This document shows positions 1-4,802 of a stretch of 5,865 bases of DNA, piece after piece (the stretch's first letter is position 1; each line of letters starts with the position of its first letter). A program made the position numbers and the translations under genes. This DNA is from Gemmatimonadaceae bacterium (GTDB lineage: Bacteria > Gemmatimonadota > Gemmatimonadetes > Gemmatimonadales > Gemmatimonadaceae). The stretch covers positions 1 to 5,865 of the forward strand of contig JADGQU010000173.1 in assembly GCA_017881545.1 (NCBI GenBank), in the 5' to 3' direction. Under the pieces are notes generated by a model. It was not told where the DNA came from and did no database searches. It saw only the letters and a program-made list of their open reading frames with translations.

Positions 1-212
1 CGCTTCCCGCTCAATGCTGTACGCTACCTGCGAAAGATCTAGACAGGTCGTGGTGGCGTTATGGCAGCGGCAAACGTGGCTTTCAATCTTTCGCCCACCG
101 AGATCGGTCCCGTCGTAGGCAGCGCGTAGCGGTCAGCGTTCAGCAGGAAGCAGGCGGCAGTCTCTCTCTGAGATGTTTTTTGCCTCCAGAGTACTCCGTC
201 CGGATTCCAGCT
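1..212. other. Non-coding left flank downstream of osmC
   Basis: I see no convincing gene here. On the plus strand, frame 1 reads 13 codons ending RYLRKI and a TAG at 40-42. This could be the tail of a gene entering from the left, but it is too short to judge. Frame 3 is open from base 3 through to 551, but from 213 onward it is the antisense shadow of osmC and its translation looks like no family I know. The stretch contains a degenerate heptamer array (121-162), a T-tract at 176-181 with no good stem before it, and an 8-bp palindrome GAGTACTC at 189-196. No ATG is available on the minus strand in this stretch. Confidence 0.5.
121..162. repeat. Degenerate tandem heptamer array (AGCNNNN x6)
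   Basis: Six consecutive 7-base units can be read with no gaps: AGCGCGT, AGCGGTC, AGCGTTC, AGCAGGA, AGCAGGC and GGCAGTC. Five of the six begin with AGC, and the last begins GGC. The array lies in the intergenic space 51 bp past the osmC stop codon. Degenerate heptamer arrays with a constant trinucleotide are a known kind of intergenic simple repeat in bacteria. The units here diverge strongly, so the array may be old, and chance cannot be fully excluded at this length. No hairpin or coding role is apparent. Confidence 0.5.
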
Positions 213-641
213 TTAAACGAGCCGAGCCTCAAGCTGAAGGTCGACGTTCCCCTTAAGCGCTTTCGAGACGGGGCACCCTTCCTTGGTCTCCTGCGCGATC
301 TGGTCGAATTTCACCTTGTCGATTTTCGGTACCGTCGCCTGCACGTTGAGCTTCATCGTGGTGATGCCGAATCCGCCCGGTACTGCCTGAACCGTGCACG
401 CCGCGGTCGTCTCGATCTTTGTTGCGGGAGTGCCGTTCTTCTCCAGTCCCCCGCTCAGCGCCATGCTGAAGCACGCCGCCTCAGCGGCGGCGAGCAGCTC
501 CTCGGGATTCGATCCCGATCCGCTCTCGAAGCGCGAGCTGAAGTTGTATGACGCGCCGATCGCTCCGCTCTCGCCCTTGAAGGTTCCTTTCCCGTTCTTG
601 AGTCCGCCTTCCCAGACCGCAGTCGCTTTTCTTGTTGGCAT
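213..641 (-). CDS. osmC: OsmC-type organic hydroperoxide peroxidase
   Basis: OsmC reduces organic hydroperoxides to alcohols in the cytoplasm using a reactive-cysteine pair. The 142-residue length is close to the E. coli protein (about 143), and the sequence can be followed along the whole family. Visible landmarks are the N-terminal WEGGLKNGKGT strand, the SSRFE segment with Arg37, NPEELLAAAEAACFSMALS with catalytic Cys57, and EGCPVSKALKG with the resolving Cys123. The conserved Glu of the PEELL turn (48 or 49) is also present. The pattern is that of the OsmC subfamily more than Ohr. The start is an ATG preceded by GGGAGA with a 5-nt spacer. The gene is divergent from sufE across 57 bp that hold a dyad, so the two are probably controlled from one region. 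No clear terminator follows the TAA. Confidence 0.95.
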   Translation of the reverse strand: MPTRKATAVWEGGLKNGKGTFKGESGAIGASYNFSSRFESGSGSNPEELLAAAEAACFSMALSGGLEKNGTPATKIETTAACTVQAVPGGFGITTMKLNVQATVPKIDKVKFDQIAQETKEGCPVSKALKGNVDLQLEARLV

Positions 642-646
642 CCGGT

Positions 647-652
647 TCTCCC
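647..652 (-). promoter_or_regulatory. Ribosome binding site of osmC
   Basis: Read on the minus strand, this is GGGAGA followed by a 5-nt spacer (ACCGG) and the ATG at 641. It is a good match to the anti-Shine-Dalgarno sequence and supports that start. It contrasts with divergent sufE, which has no such site. Confidence 0.65.
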
Positions 653-669
653 GTGCGTTTGAAGATTTG

Positions 670-699
670 TTTGCCGAAACTTAATTAGATTCCGGCAAA
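670..699. promoter_or_regulatory. Dyad (putative operator) in the osmC/sufE divergent promoter
   Basis: A 30-bp imperfect palindrome is centred at 684.5. The outer arms TTTGCCG (670-676) and CGGCAAA (693-699) match perfectly, and the core TAATTA (682-687) shares the same centre. Counting base pairs from the centre outward, 12 of 15 pairs are complementary. Such a hyphenated dyad with an AT core, placed between two divergent redox genes, is typical of a site for a dimeric transcription factor. The right arm ends on the A of the sufE ATG, so a bound protein would block sufE directly. The regulator is unknown, and none is encoded in the window. A possible sufE promoter overlaps it: TTGAAG at 659-664, then 17 bp to the AT-rich core. 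The -10 match is poor. Confidence 0.55.
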
Positions 700-1160
700 T
701 GGAGAGCGCCCCCGCGAGCTCGGGCATTCCGCCGTCCATCGATCGAGTATTGAAACTGTTCCGGTCGATGGGACGCGAGGAGAAAATGCAGGCGCTGGTC
801 CAGTACTCGAAGAAGCTCGAGCCGCTCCCGGACCGGTTCAAGGACCTCGACCTTGGGGCGTTCAGCGTTCCGGAATGTCAGACGCGCGTCGACATCATTC
901 CGGAAGTGCGCGACGGTCGGATGTATTTCTACGCCGACCTCAACGTACGCCAATCGCCTACGATCGCGGCCGTCCTCGCAATCATTTTCGGCGCGGTGAA
1001 CGGACAGCCGCCGTCGACGACGCTCGGAATTCCCGGCGACTTCGTCAGCAGTTTGATGGAGAGCATTGGACTGGCTGCGCGCGAGCCGGGCCTGAACGCG
1101 ATGATAACGCGGCTCAAGCGACACGCTCGCGAAGCTGAAGCGCAGATTGCCAAGGGGTAG
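699..1160 (+). CDS. sufE: SufE family sulfur acceptor / cysteine desulfuration protein
   Basis: SufE accepts persulfide sulfur from the cysteine desulfurase SufS on a conserved cysteine and passes it to the Suf scaffold for Fe-S cluster assembly in the cytoplasm. The 153-residue product shows the family order: IPPSIDRVLKLFRSMGREEKM at the N-terminus, a PLP turn (43-45), VPECQTRV with the acceptor Cys60, then YADLNVRQSPTIAAVLA, and a C-terminal helical part with LGIPGDF, GLAAREPGLNAM and RLKRHA. The family match begins by residue 10, which supports the ATG at 699 over the internal ATG at 786, even though 786 has a strong GAGGAG before it. No Shine-Dalgarno precedes 699, so the message may be leaderless. 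No sufS or sufBCD is in the window. The gene leads a run with the DUF6526 gene, 52 bp downstream. Confidence 0.9.
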   Translation: MESAPASSGIPPSIDRVLKLFRSMGREEKMQALVQYSKKLEPLPDRFKDLDLGAFSVPECQTRVDIIPEVRDGRMYFYADLNVRQSPTIAAVLAIIFGAVNGQPPSTTLGIPGDFVSSLMESIGLAAREPGLNAMITRLKRHAREAEAQIAKG

Positions 1161-1201
1161 GCGGCCGCTAACTTCTCCAAACTGACCCCGGATCAACCGA
1201 C

Positions 1202-1207
1202 AAGGAG
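1202..1207 (+). promoter_or_regulatory. Ribosome binding site of the DUF6526 gene
   Basis: AAGGAG is followed by a 5-nt spacer and the ATG at 1213. It fixes that start firmly. Confidence 0.7.
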
Positions 1208-1212
1208 CAAGG

Positions 1213-1650
1213 ATGGCAGATCAGACACAGACACTTGGACGTCACCGCCGCTTCATTCCCGCCTGGCATTTCTTCGTCCTTCCAGTGCTGACCGGCAACA
1301 TGCTGGTAGCAGCCGTGACTTTTGGCCGTTATCCGGGCATCAACACTGCGTGGGCTCTGGCAGTGGCGACTGCGCTGGTGCTCGGAATGTTCCTCGCGCG
1401 CGTCATGCCCCTTCGCGCGCAGGATCGCATCATACGCCTCGAAGAGCGTATCCGACTCGAGCAGCTGCTCCCCGCCAATTTGCGCGGACGCATCATCGAG
1501 CTGACGCCAGCGCAGCTGATCGGGCTCCGATTCGCGGCCGATGATGAAGTACCCGAGCTCACGCGGCGCGTGCTCGACGGTGAGCTCAAAGACCGGGGCG
1601 ACATCAAGAGCGCAATCAAAAACTGGCGCGCGGACCATCTAAGAGTGTGA
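1213..1650 (+). CDS. DUF6526 family membrane protein
   Basis: This 145-residue protein has no known biochemical role. It has two hydrophobic segments near the N-terminus (about 16-37 and 44-66) separated by a short GRYPGINT loop. A cytoplasmic-looking C-terminal domain follows, rich in charged helices. The conserved block begins at the end of the second helix (MPLRAQDRIIRLEERIRLE, about 65-83). It continues with LTPAQLIGLRFAADDEVPEL (97-116), and the protein ends with a conserved IKSAIKNWRADHLRV tail. I recognise this pattern as DUF6526. The start has a strong AAGGAG. Its stop codon overlaps the GTG start of the DinB gene (GTGA), so the two are probably translationally coupled. Membrane topology is inferred only from hydrophobicity. 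Confidence 0.8.
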   Translation: MADQTQTLGRHRRFIPAWHFFVLPVLTGNMLVAAVTFGRYPGINTAWALAVATALVLGMFLARVMPLRAQDRIIRLEERIRLEQLLPANLRGRIIELTPAQLIGLRFAADDEVPELTRRVLDGELKDRGDIKSAIKNWRADHLRV

Positions 1651-2153
1651 GCGCCGTCGAACGCTGCGCGCTCGGCTACAAAACGCTACTCGAGCTGACG
1701 TCGACGGAGCATCACCGCTGGCGCGACTGGTTCGCCGAACATCCCGCGGCGTGGACGGTGCCGTTCGCCACCGGCCGCATGGCGACGATTGGCGGAGTGG
1801 TGCTCCACATTTTCGGAGTGGAGCTGCGATACACGCAGCGGCTGCTGGATCAGGAAGCGACGAGCTGGGAAGAAATACGGCAAACGTCGATCGAGGAAGT
1901 ATTCGAGCTCGGCGATGATGCTCGCGGACAGCTGGTGCATTTTCTCACCACGGCGCCGGAGAAGGAGCTCGATCGCGTCCTCACGTTTCAGACTCTTACT
2001 GCCGGTACAGTCTCTGCGAGCAAGCACAAGATCGCATCGAACATTTTCCTGCACGACATCCGGCACTGGGGTCAGATTGCGACGGTGCTCCGGCAGAATG
2101 GCTTCACCGATCAGTGGCCCCATGATCTGCTTCTGAGCAGCATCGAGATGTAG
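1647..2153 (+). CDS. DinB/YfiT-like putative metal-dependent protein
   Basis: This 168-residue protein belongs to the DinB superfamily of four-helix-bundle proteins, which bind a divalent metal through three histidines. Some members are thiol S-transferases (bacillithiol, mycothiol or glutathione). The likely metal ligands are His54 (GGVVLHIFGVE) and the H136-x3-H140 pair (NIFLHDIRHWGQI), spaced as in the family. The C-terminal stretch ATVLRQNGF is also typical. The start is GTG, overlapping the upstream stop by 4 bp. Only AAGAG immediately precedes it, so translation probably depends on coupling to the DUF6526 gene. The substrate cannot be named from sequence. Damage-inducible regulation should not be assumed from the family name. 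Confidence 0.85.
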   Translation: MSAVERCALGYKTLLELTSTEHHRWRDWFAEHPAAWTVPFATGRMATIGGVVLHIFGVELRYTQRLLDQEATSWEEIRQTSIEEVFELGDDARGQLVHFLTTAPEKELDRVLTFQTLTAGTVSASKHKIASNIFLHDIRHWGQIATVLRQNGFTDQWPHDLLLSSIEM

Positions 2154-2210
2154 AGGTCGGTGCCAAGCCGAGTCACGAAACACAGTGACGTGGAATTTCC
2201 TGGACGCGTG

Positions 2211-2235
2211 AGTCGCGGACCGCTGGGCGGCGACT
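2211..2235 (+). terminator. Weak hairpin after the dinB-like gene
   Basis: AGTCG (2211-2215) can pair with CGACT (2231-2235), and CCGC (2220-2223) with GCGG (2227-2230), around a TGG loop. This gives nine base pairs with a 4-nt bulge on one side. Only three T residues follow (2235-2237), so as an intrinsic terminator it is poor. It is the best hairpin I can find between the two plus-strand groups. Confidence 0.25.
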
Positions 2236-2326
2236 TTGCGCTCGAAGAACCGTCAGGGTCGGGAACAGGTTACCCTTTGTCACATGGAACGGATCGGCCG
2301 TTAGCCATCATGACCACGAACCAGCC

Positions 2327-2333
2327 GGAGGAG
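2327..2333 (+). promoter_or_regulatory. Strong Shine-Dalgarno GGAGGAG deciding the small-ORF start
   Basis: GGAGGAG lies just before two adjacent ATG codons (2336 and 2339). The second ATG gives the more usual spacer (7 nt from the GGAGG core, versus 4), so 2339 is preferred. It is one of the clearest ribosome binding sites in the window and a main reason to believe the short gene that follows. Confidence 0.65.
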
Positions 2334-2338
2334 AGATG

Positions 2339-2518
2339 ATGACCAACAGACAGCGCAACGTGAGCCTCGCAGTCGCGATCGTCCTGTTCGGCGGCTATGC
2401 AATTCTCGAGTTAACTCGCGGTCATGGCCGCTCCGCGTACGAGGCGACTTTTCTTGGGTTAATGATTTGCAGTGCCATTCTTTTGATCGCGCGGTCCTCG
2501 ACAAAGCCTCCTGCCTGA
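2339..2518 (+). CDS. Small two-helix membrane protein, hypothetical
   Basis: I do not recognise a family. The 59-residue product starts with a basic stretch (MTNRQRN). It has a first hydrophobic helix at about 8-25, a short polar loop with LTRGHGRSAYE, a second hydrophobic helix at about 36-51 and a short ARSSTKPPA tail. This suggests an inner-membrane hairpin with both ends in the cytoplasm. The evidence that it is a gene is the strong GGAGGAG, the coherent membrane pattern and its position 10 bp before the LpxR-like gene. A paired ATG (2336) would add one Met. Function is unknown. A role alongside the envelope gene downstream is only a guess from spacing. Confidence 0.6.
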   Translation: MTNRQRNVSLAVAIVLFGGYAILELTRGHGRSAYEATFLGLMICSAILLIARSSTKPPA

Positions 2519-2528
2519 CGAATGGTGA

Positions 2529-3569
2529 GTGGCAACACATCTCTTTCAACCGAGCACCATCGCCGCGACCGTCGTCGTGTTGCTCTTTTCCCCAGCGGCA
2601 AAAGCGAACGCCCAGGCTACATCCCCTCCGGCCGGGAGCGTGCGACTAGAAGTGGACAACGACCTCCTCGCGATACGCGGTAGCGGTCCGCCGCCGGACT
2701 ACGATTACACCCACGGTACACGCATTAGCGTCACACGGCCGAGCGCCCCGGTGTGGCTCGCGCGAGCACTCGGTACGGCATCGCAATGTGCGGACGCAGC
2801 CACGGTGGAGCGCGGTTGTCTCCTGTCTGGATATGCCCTCGGCCAGGAGATCTATACGCCTCGCCACAACTCGCACGATCCGGTCGCTGGAGACAGGCCG
2901 CATGCGGCATGGCTTTACGGAGCGATACAACTCCAGCGGCTGACCGGAACACGATCTCAGACCCTCGAGCTGCGCGCCGGCGTCACCGGACCTTCGGCGC
3001 TCGGCGAGCAGGTGCAAAATGGCGTACATCGGCTACTGCACAATCACTTGGAAGCCGGCTGGGAGCACCAGCTTCGAACACGACTTGGTGTCGCGGCTGA
3101 CTACGATGCCACCAGCTTGCTTGGTCGGCCGGTTTCACGCGCGCCTTCGCGGTTTGTCGCCGGAAGCATTGGTGCGACGCTCGGCACGCTGCGTCGAACG
3201 GTACGGACAAGTGTCTCGGCGTACTACGGCTTTGGCCCGACGCGTGTCAGGAGCGGCGACGCGCCGATGGTCGCCAGGCCCGGACGATTTTACTTGCTTG
3301 CGGGTTATCAGCAGTCGCTGGTGCTGTATGATGCATTCGTGGAAGGCGTCGGCACCACGCCGGGGGCGGTGCGGCTTCCATGGGTTAGTGAAGCACAGGC
3401 AGGGATTGGCTGGCGATTCCGCCGGTTCGCTGCGGAGTACCGCTATGTCTCGCGGGGCCGCGAGTATCGCGCCGAGCCCGGACGCCACGCTTACGGCGCC
3501 ATTGCTCTGACGTGGACGGCAACTGACGCGCAAAAGCGACGCGGAGTTTCGGATGCGGGCGTGAGGTGA
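2529..3569 (+). CDS. lpxR: LpxR-like lipid A 3'-O-deacylase, outer-membrane barrel (DUF2219)
   Basis: LpxR is an outer-membrane beta-barrel that removes the 3'-acyloxyacyl chain of lipid A in a calcium-dependent reaction. This 346-residue protein carries the family landmarks. Residues 40-45 (LEVDND) hold the conserved Asn44-Asp45 pair. YDYTHGTRIS (58-67) holds Thr61. LGQEIYTPRHN and GDRPHAAWLYGAIQL follow at about 104-135, and VQNGVHRLLHNHLEAGWEHQL (162-182) holds candidate catalytic His167 and a nearby Glu175. The rest alternates like beta strands. A signal peptide is likely (hydrophobic 10-23, cleavage near ANAQA, 26-30), though the n-region has no Lys or Arg, which is odd. The only in-frame start is GTG at 2529, because a TGA lies immediately before it. 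Exact alignment of the glutamate and activity on this organism's lipid A are uncertain. Confidence 0.8.
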   Translation: MATHLFQPSTIAATVVVLLFSPAAKANAQATSPPAGSVRLEVDNDLLAIRGSGPPPDYDYTHGTRISVTRPSAPVWLARALGTASQCADAATVERGCLLSGYALGQEIYTPRHNSHDPVAGDRPHAAWLYGAIQLQRLTGTRSQTLELRAGVTGPSALGEQVQNGVHRLLHNHLEAGWEHQLRTRLGVAADYDATSLLGRPVSRAPSRFVAGSIGATLGTLRRTVRTSVSAYYGFGPTRVRSGDAPMVARPGRFYLLAGYQQSLVLYDAFVEGVGTTPGAVRLPWVSEAQAGIGWRFRRFAAEYRYVSRGREYRAEPGRHAYGAIALTWTATDAQKRRGVSDAGVR

Positions 3570-3622
3570 TGGTGCTAACCTACCTGGAGCCGAACCAAGC
3601 GCTCATTCATGAGGACGAGGAA

Positions 3623-3886
3623 ATGCCAGACATCACAATTGAAATTCGAAAAAATGGTCCATACAGAGTGTACGGCGATGTGAGTCTCGTCGATCATGAT
3701 GGCAATCCGGTTCCCATTCCGGAGGGCAAACGAAAGGTCAGCCCCGAGGGCAAAACATGGATCTCGCTCTGTCGGTGCGGCGGCTCAGTGACGAAGCCAT
3801 TCTGCGACGGCGCGCACGGCCGCATTGGATTCATCGGCGCCGAGGAAGCTGTCGAGAAGCTGGACGCTACTCGCCCATTGCCTTGA
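3623..3886 (+). CDS. CDGSH-type iron-sulfur domain protein
   Basis: This small protein of 87 residues has one CDGSH motif, which binds a redox-active [2Fe-2S] cluster through three Cys and one His. The motif CRCGGSVTKPFCDGAH runs from 50 to 65, with ligands Cys50, Cys52, Cys61 and His65. Ala replaces the Ser of the name motif, which is common. The N-terminal IEIRKNGPYRVYGDVSLVDHDGN is typical of bacterial members. I chose ATG 3623 because GAGGACGAGGA lies before it and the family homology begins there. An in-frame ATG at 3569 (or GTG 3566) overlapping the lpxR stop would add 18-19 poorly conserved residues. The cellular role of this family is not settled; electron transfer or cluster transfer is likely. 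The 3' end overlaps yjbQ on the opposite strand by 20 bp. Confidence 0.9.
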   Translation: MPDITIEIRKNGPYRVYGDVSLVDHDGNPVPIPEGKRKVSPEGKTWISLCRCGGSVTKPFCDGAHGRIGFIGAEEAVEKLDATRPLP

Positions 3887-4289
3887 TCAGCACGCGCTTG
3901 GGGCGCTGGCCGTCCCACTCGCCATAAAAAACGCGCTGCCAGGGGCCGAAATCGAGTTTTCCATTCGTGACGGGCACTATCACTTCGTGACCGATAGTGA
4001 GTGACCGAAGATGCGCGGCCGCGTTGTCCTCCCCGGTGCCGGTGTTGTGCCGATAGTCGTCGGGCGACCAGGGCGCGATCCTGTTCTCGAGCCAATCGAG
4101 GATGTCCTTCCACAATCCCGGCTCGTGATCGTTCACGAACACCGACGCGGAGATGTGCATCGCCGACACCAGAACCATTCCTTCGGTGACTCCCGCCGCG
4201 GCCCGGCACTTCTCGACTTCCTCTGTGATGTCGATGATTTCCTGGCGCTTTTTGGTATTGAAGGTCAGGTACGTGGTGTGGGTGTTCAC
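3867..4289 (-). CDS. yjbQ: YjbQ/UPF0047 family protein
   Basis: This is a YjbQ/UPF0047 protein. The E. coli member has weak thiamine-phosphate synthase activity, and many are annotated 'secondary thiamine-phosphate synthase enzyme'. The physiological role is unclear. The 140-residue length fits the family. Visible blocks are TEGMVLVSAMHISASVFVND with His45, then DYRHNTGTGEDNAAAHLRS with His81 and His93, followed by GHEVIVPVTNGKLDFGPWQRVFYGEWDG and a basic RPKRVLIKAMGE end. The conserved histidines probably form a metal or active site. The start is GTG 4289, which overlaps the stop of the preceding gene by 4 bp (GTGA), with GGGGAAGAG upstream. Longer versions of the frame add residues without family likeness. 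It is the last gene of a three-gene minus-strand operon. Confidence 0.9.
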   Translation of the reverse strand: MNTHTTYLTFNTKKRQEIIDITEEVEKCRAAAGVTEGMVLVSAMHISASVFVNDHEPGLWKDILDWLENRIAPWSPDDYRHNTGTGEDNAAAHLRSLTIGHEVIVPVTNGKLDFGPWQRVFYGEWDGQRPKRVLIKAMGE

Positions 4290-4792
4290 GCCGGCTGACT
4301 CTTCCCCACCAGCTTGGCGTGCCACGAATCCTCGACATTCAGCTCGAAGCGCGCCCTCCATTCGCCGAGCGTCGTGACAGCCGGATCGAAGACACGCGTA
4401 TCAGGCGCGATCTTCCCTTGCGCTCCGAGCGCCGCGAACCGTTCCCGGTCGACGGACTGGATCACGCCCTTCTCGTCGCGGAAGAAGATGAGACCGCTGG
4501 TAACGAGGCTCGCGCCGAGCTTGGGCTCGAGCGCCTTGAGTGTGCGGAAGAGGCCGTCAATCGAGCATCCCGATGCGCCCGCGGTCGATTGATCGACCGC
4601 GACCGTCAGGAAGCGACCGTACTTCCAGTTTCTGCCGACGGTGAGTGGAGCACCGTGCGCGTTCCACTGTGAAAGAAAAAGATCGACTTCGTTCAGTAAG
4701 GCGTCCGACGCGCCCGCGTCGAGCGTGCGATCGCCGGCGAACACCCAGACGCGCGCGTCGTCGGGCAGGGTCTCCATTTTCACCAGTGGCAT
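4286..4792 (-). CDS. Conserved GCSID-motif protein ('ABC transporter ATPase' by name only)
   Basis: This 168-residue protein resembles a family best known from Bacteroidota and commonly labelled 'ABC transporter ATPase'. It has no Walker A, Walker B or signature motif, so that label is unlikely to be right. Recognisable marks are LPDDARVWVFAGDRTL (9-24), FLSQWNAHGAPL (39-50), YGRFLTVAVDQSTAGASGCSIDG with Cys76 (58-80), DTRVFDPAVTTLGEWR and a SWHAKLV end. The invariant-looking WxAHG, GCSID and SWH suggest a real active or binding site of unknown kind. ATG 4792 is preferred: GAGAG lies just upstream, overlapping nothing but the 10-nt gap after the upstream stop. A GTG at 4819 would add nine residues and overlap the upstream gene. 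It is coupled by GTGA to yjbQ downstream. Confidence 0.75.
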   Translation of the reverse strand: MPLVKMETLPDDARVWVFAGDRTLDAGASDALLNEVDLFLSQWNAHGAPLTVGRNWKYGRFLTVAVDQSTAGASGCSIDGLFRTLKALEPKLGASLVTSGLIFFRDEKGVIQSVDRERFAALGAQGKIAPDTRVFDPAVTTLGEWRARFELNVEDSWHAKLVGKSQPA

Positions 4793-4802
4793 GAGCACTC
4801 TC

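Noticed and set aside
1..42. Possible 3' end of a plus-strand gene (13 codons then TAG).
   Set aside because: Too short to recognise, and another frame is equally open here. Kept only as a remark on the left flank.
161..181. Plus-strand terminator: CT-rich stretch followed by six T residues.
   Set aside because: Only a 4-bp stem (TCTC/GAGA) can form before the T-tract, and no gene clearly ends just upstream.
180..551. Long open frame on the plus strand opposite osmC.
   Set aside because: It lies antisense to a clear OsmC protein and its translation has no coherent domain; in GC-rich DNA such shadows are common.
681..1196. 171-codon minus-strand open frame opposite sufE.
   Set aside because: It is antisense to SufE, arginine-rich and without family pattern. 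A similar minus frame opposite the DUF6526 gene (1168-1638) is rejected for the same reason.
2172..2189. GTCAC/GTGAC inverted repeat after the dinB-like gene.
   Set aside because: Five base pairs with an 8-nt loop and no T-tract; easily chance. The hairpin at 2211-2235 is a slightly better candidate.
2277..2306. Promoter TTGTCA with an 18-bp spacer to TTAGCC ahead of the small membrane gene.
   Set aside because: The -10 match is too poor to report as a feature, although a promoter somewhere in 2154-2326 is likely.
2284..2339. Tiny upstream frames (6 codons from 2284; 9 codons from 2310 ending at 2339) as leader peptides.
   Set aside because: Neither has a ribosome site, nor a run of a regulatory amino acid or an attenuator hairpin.
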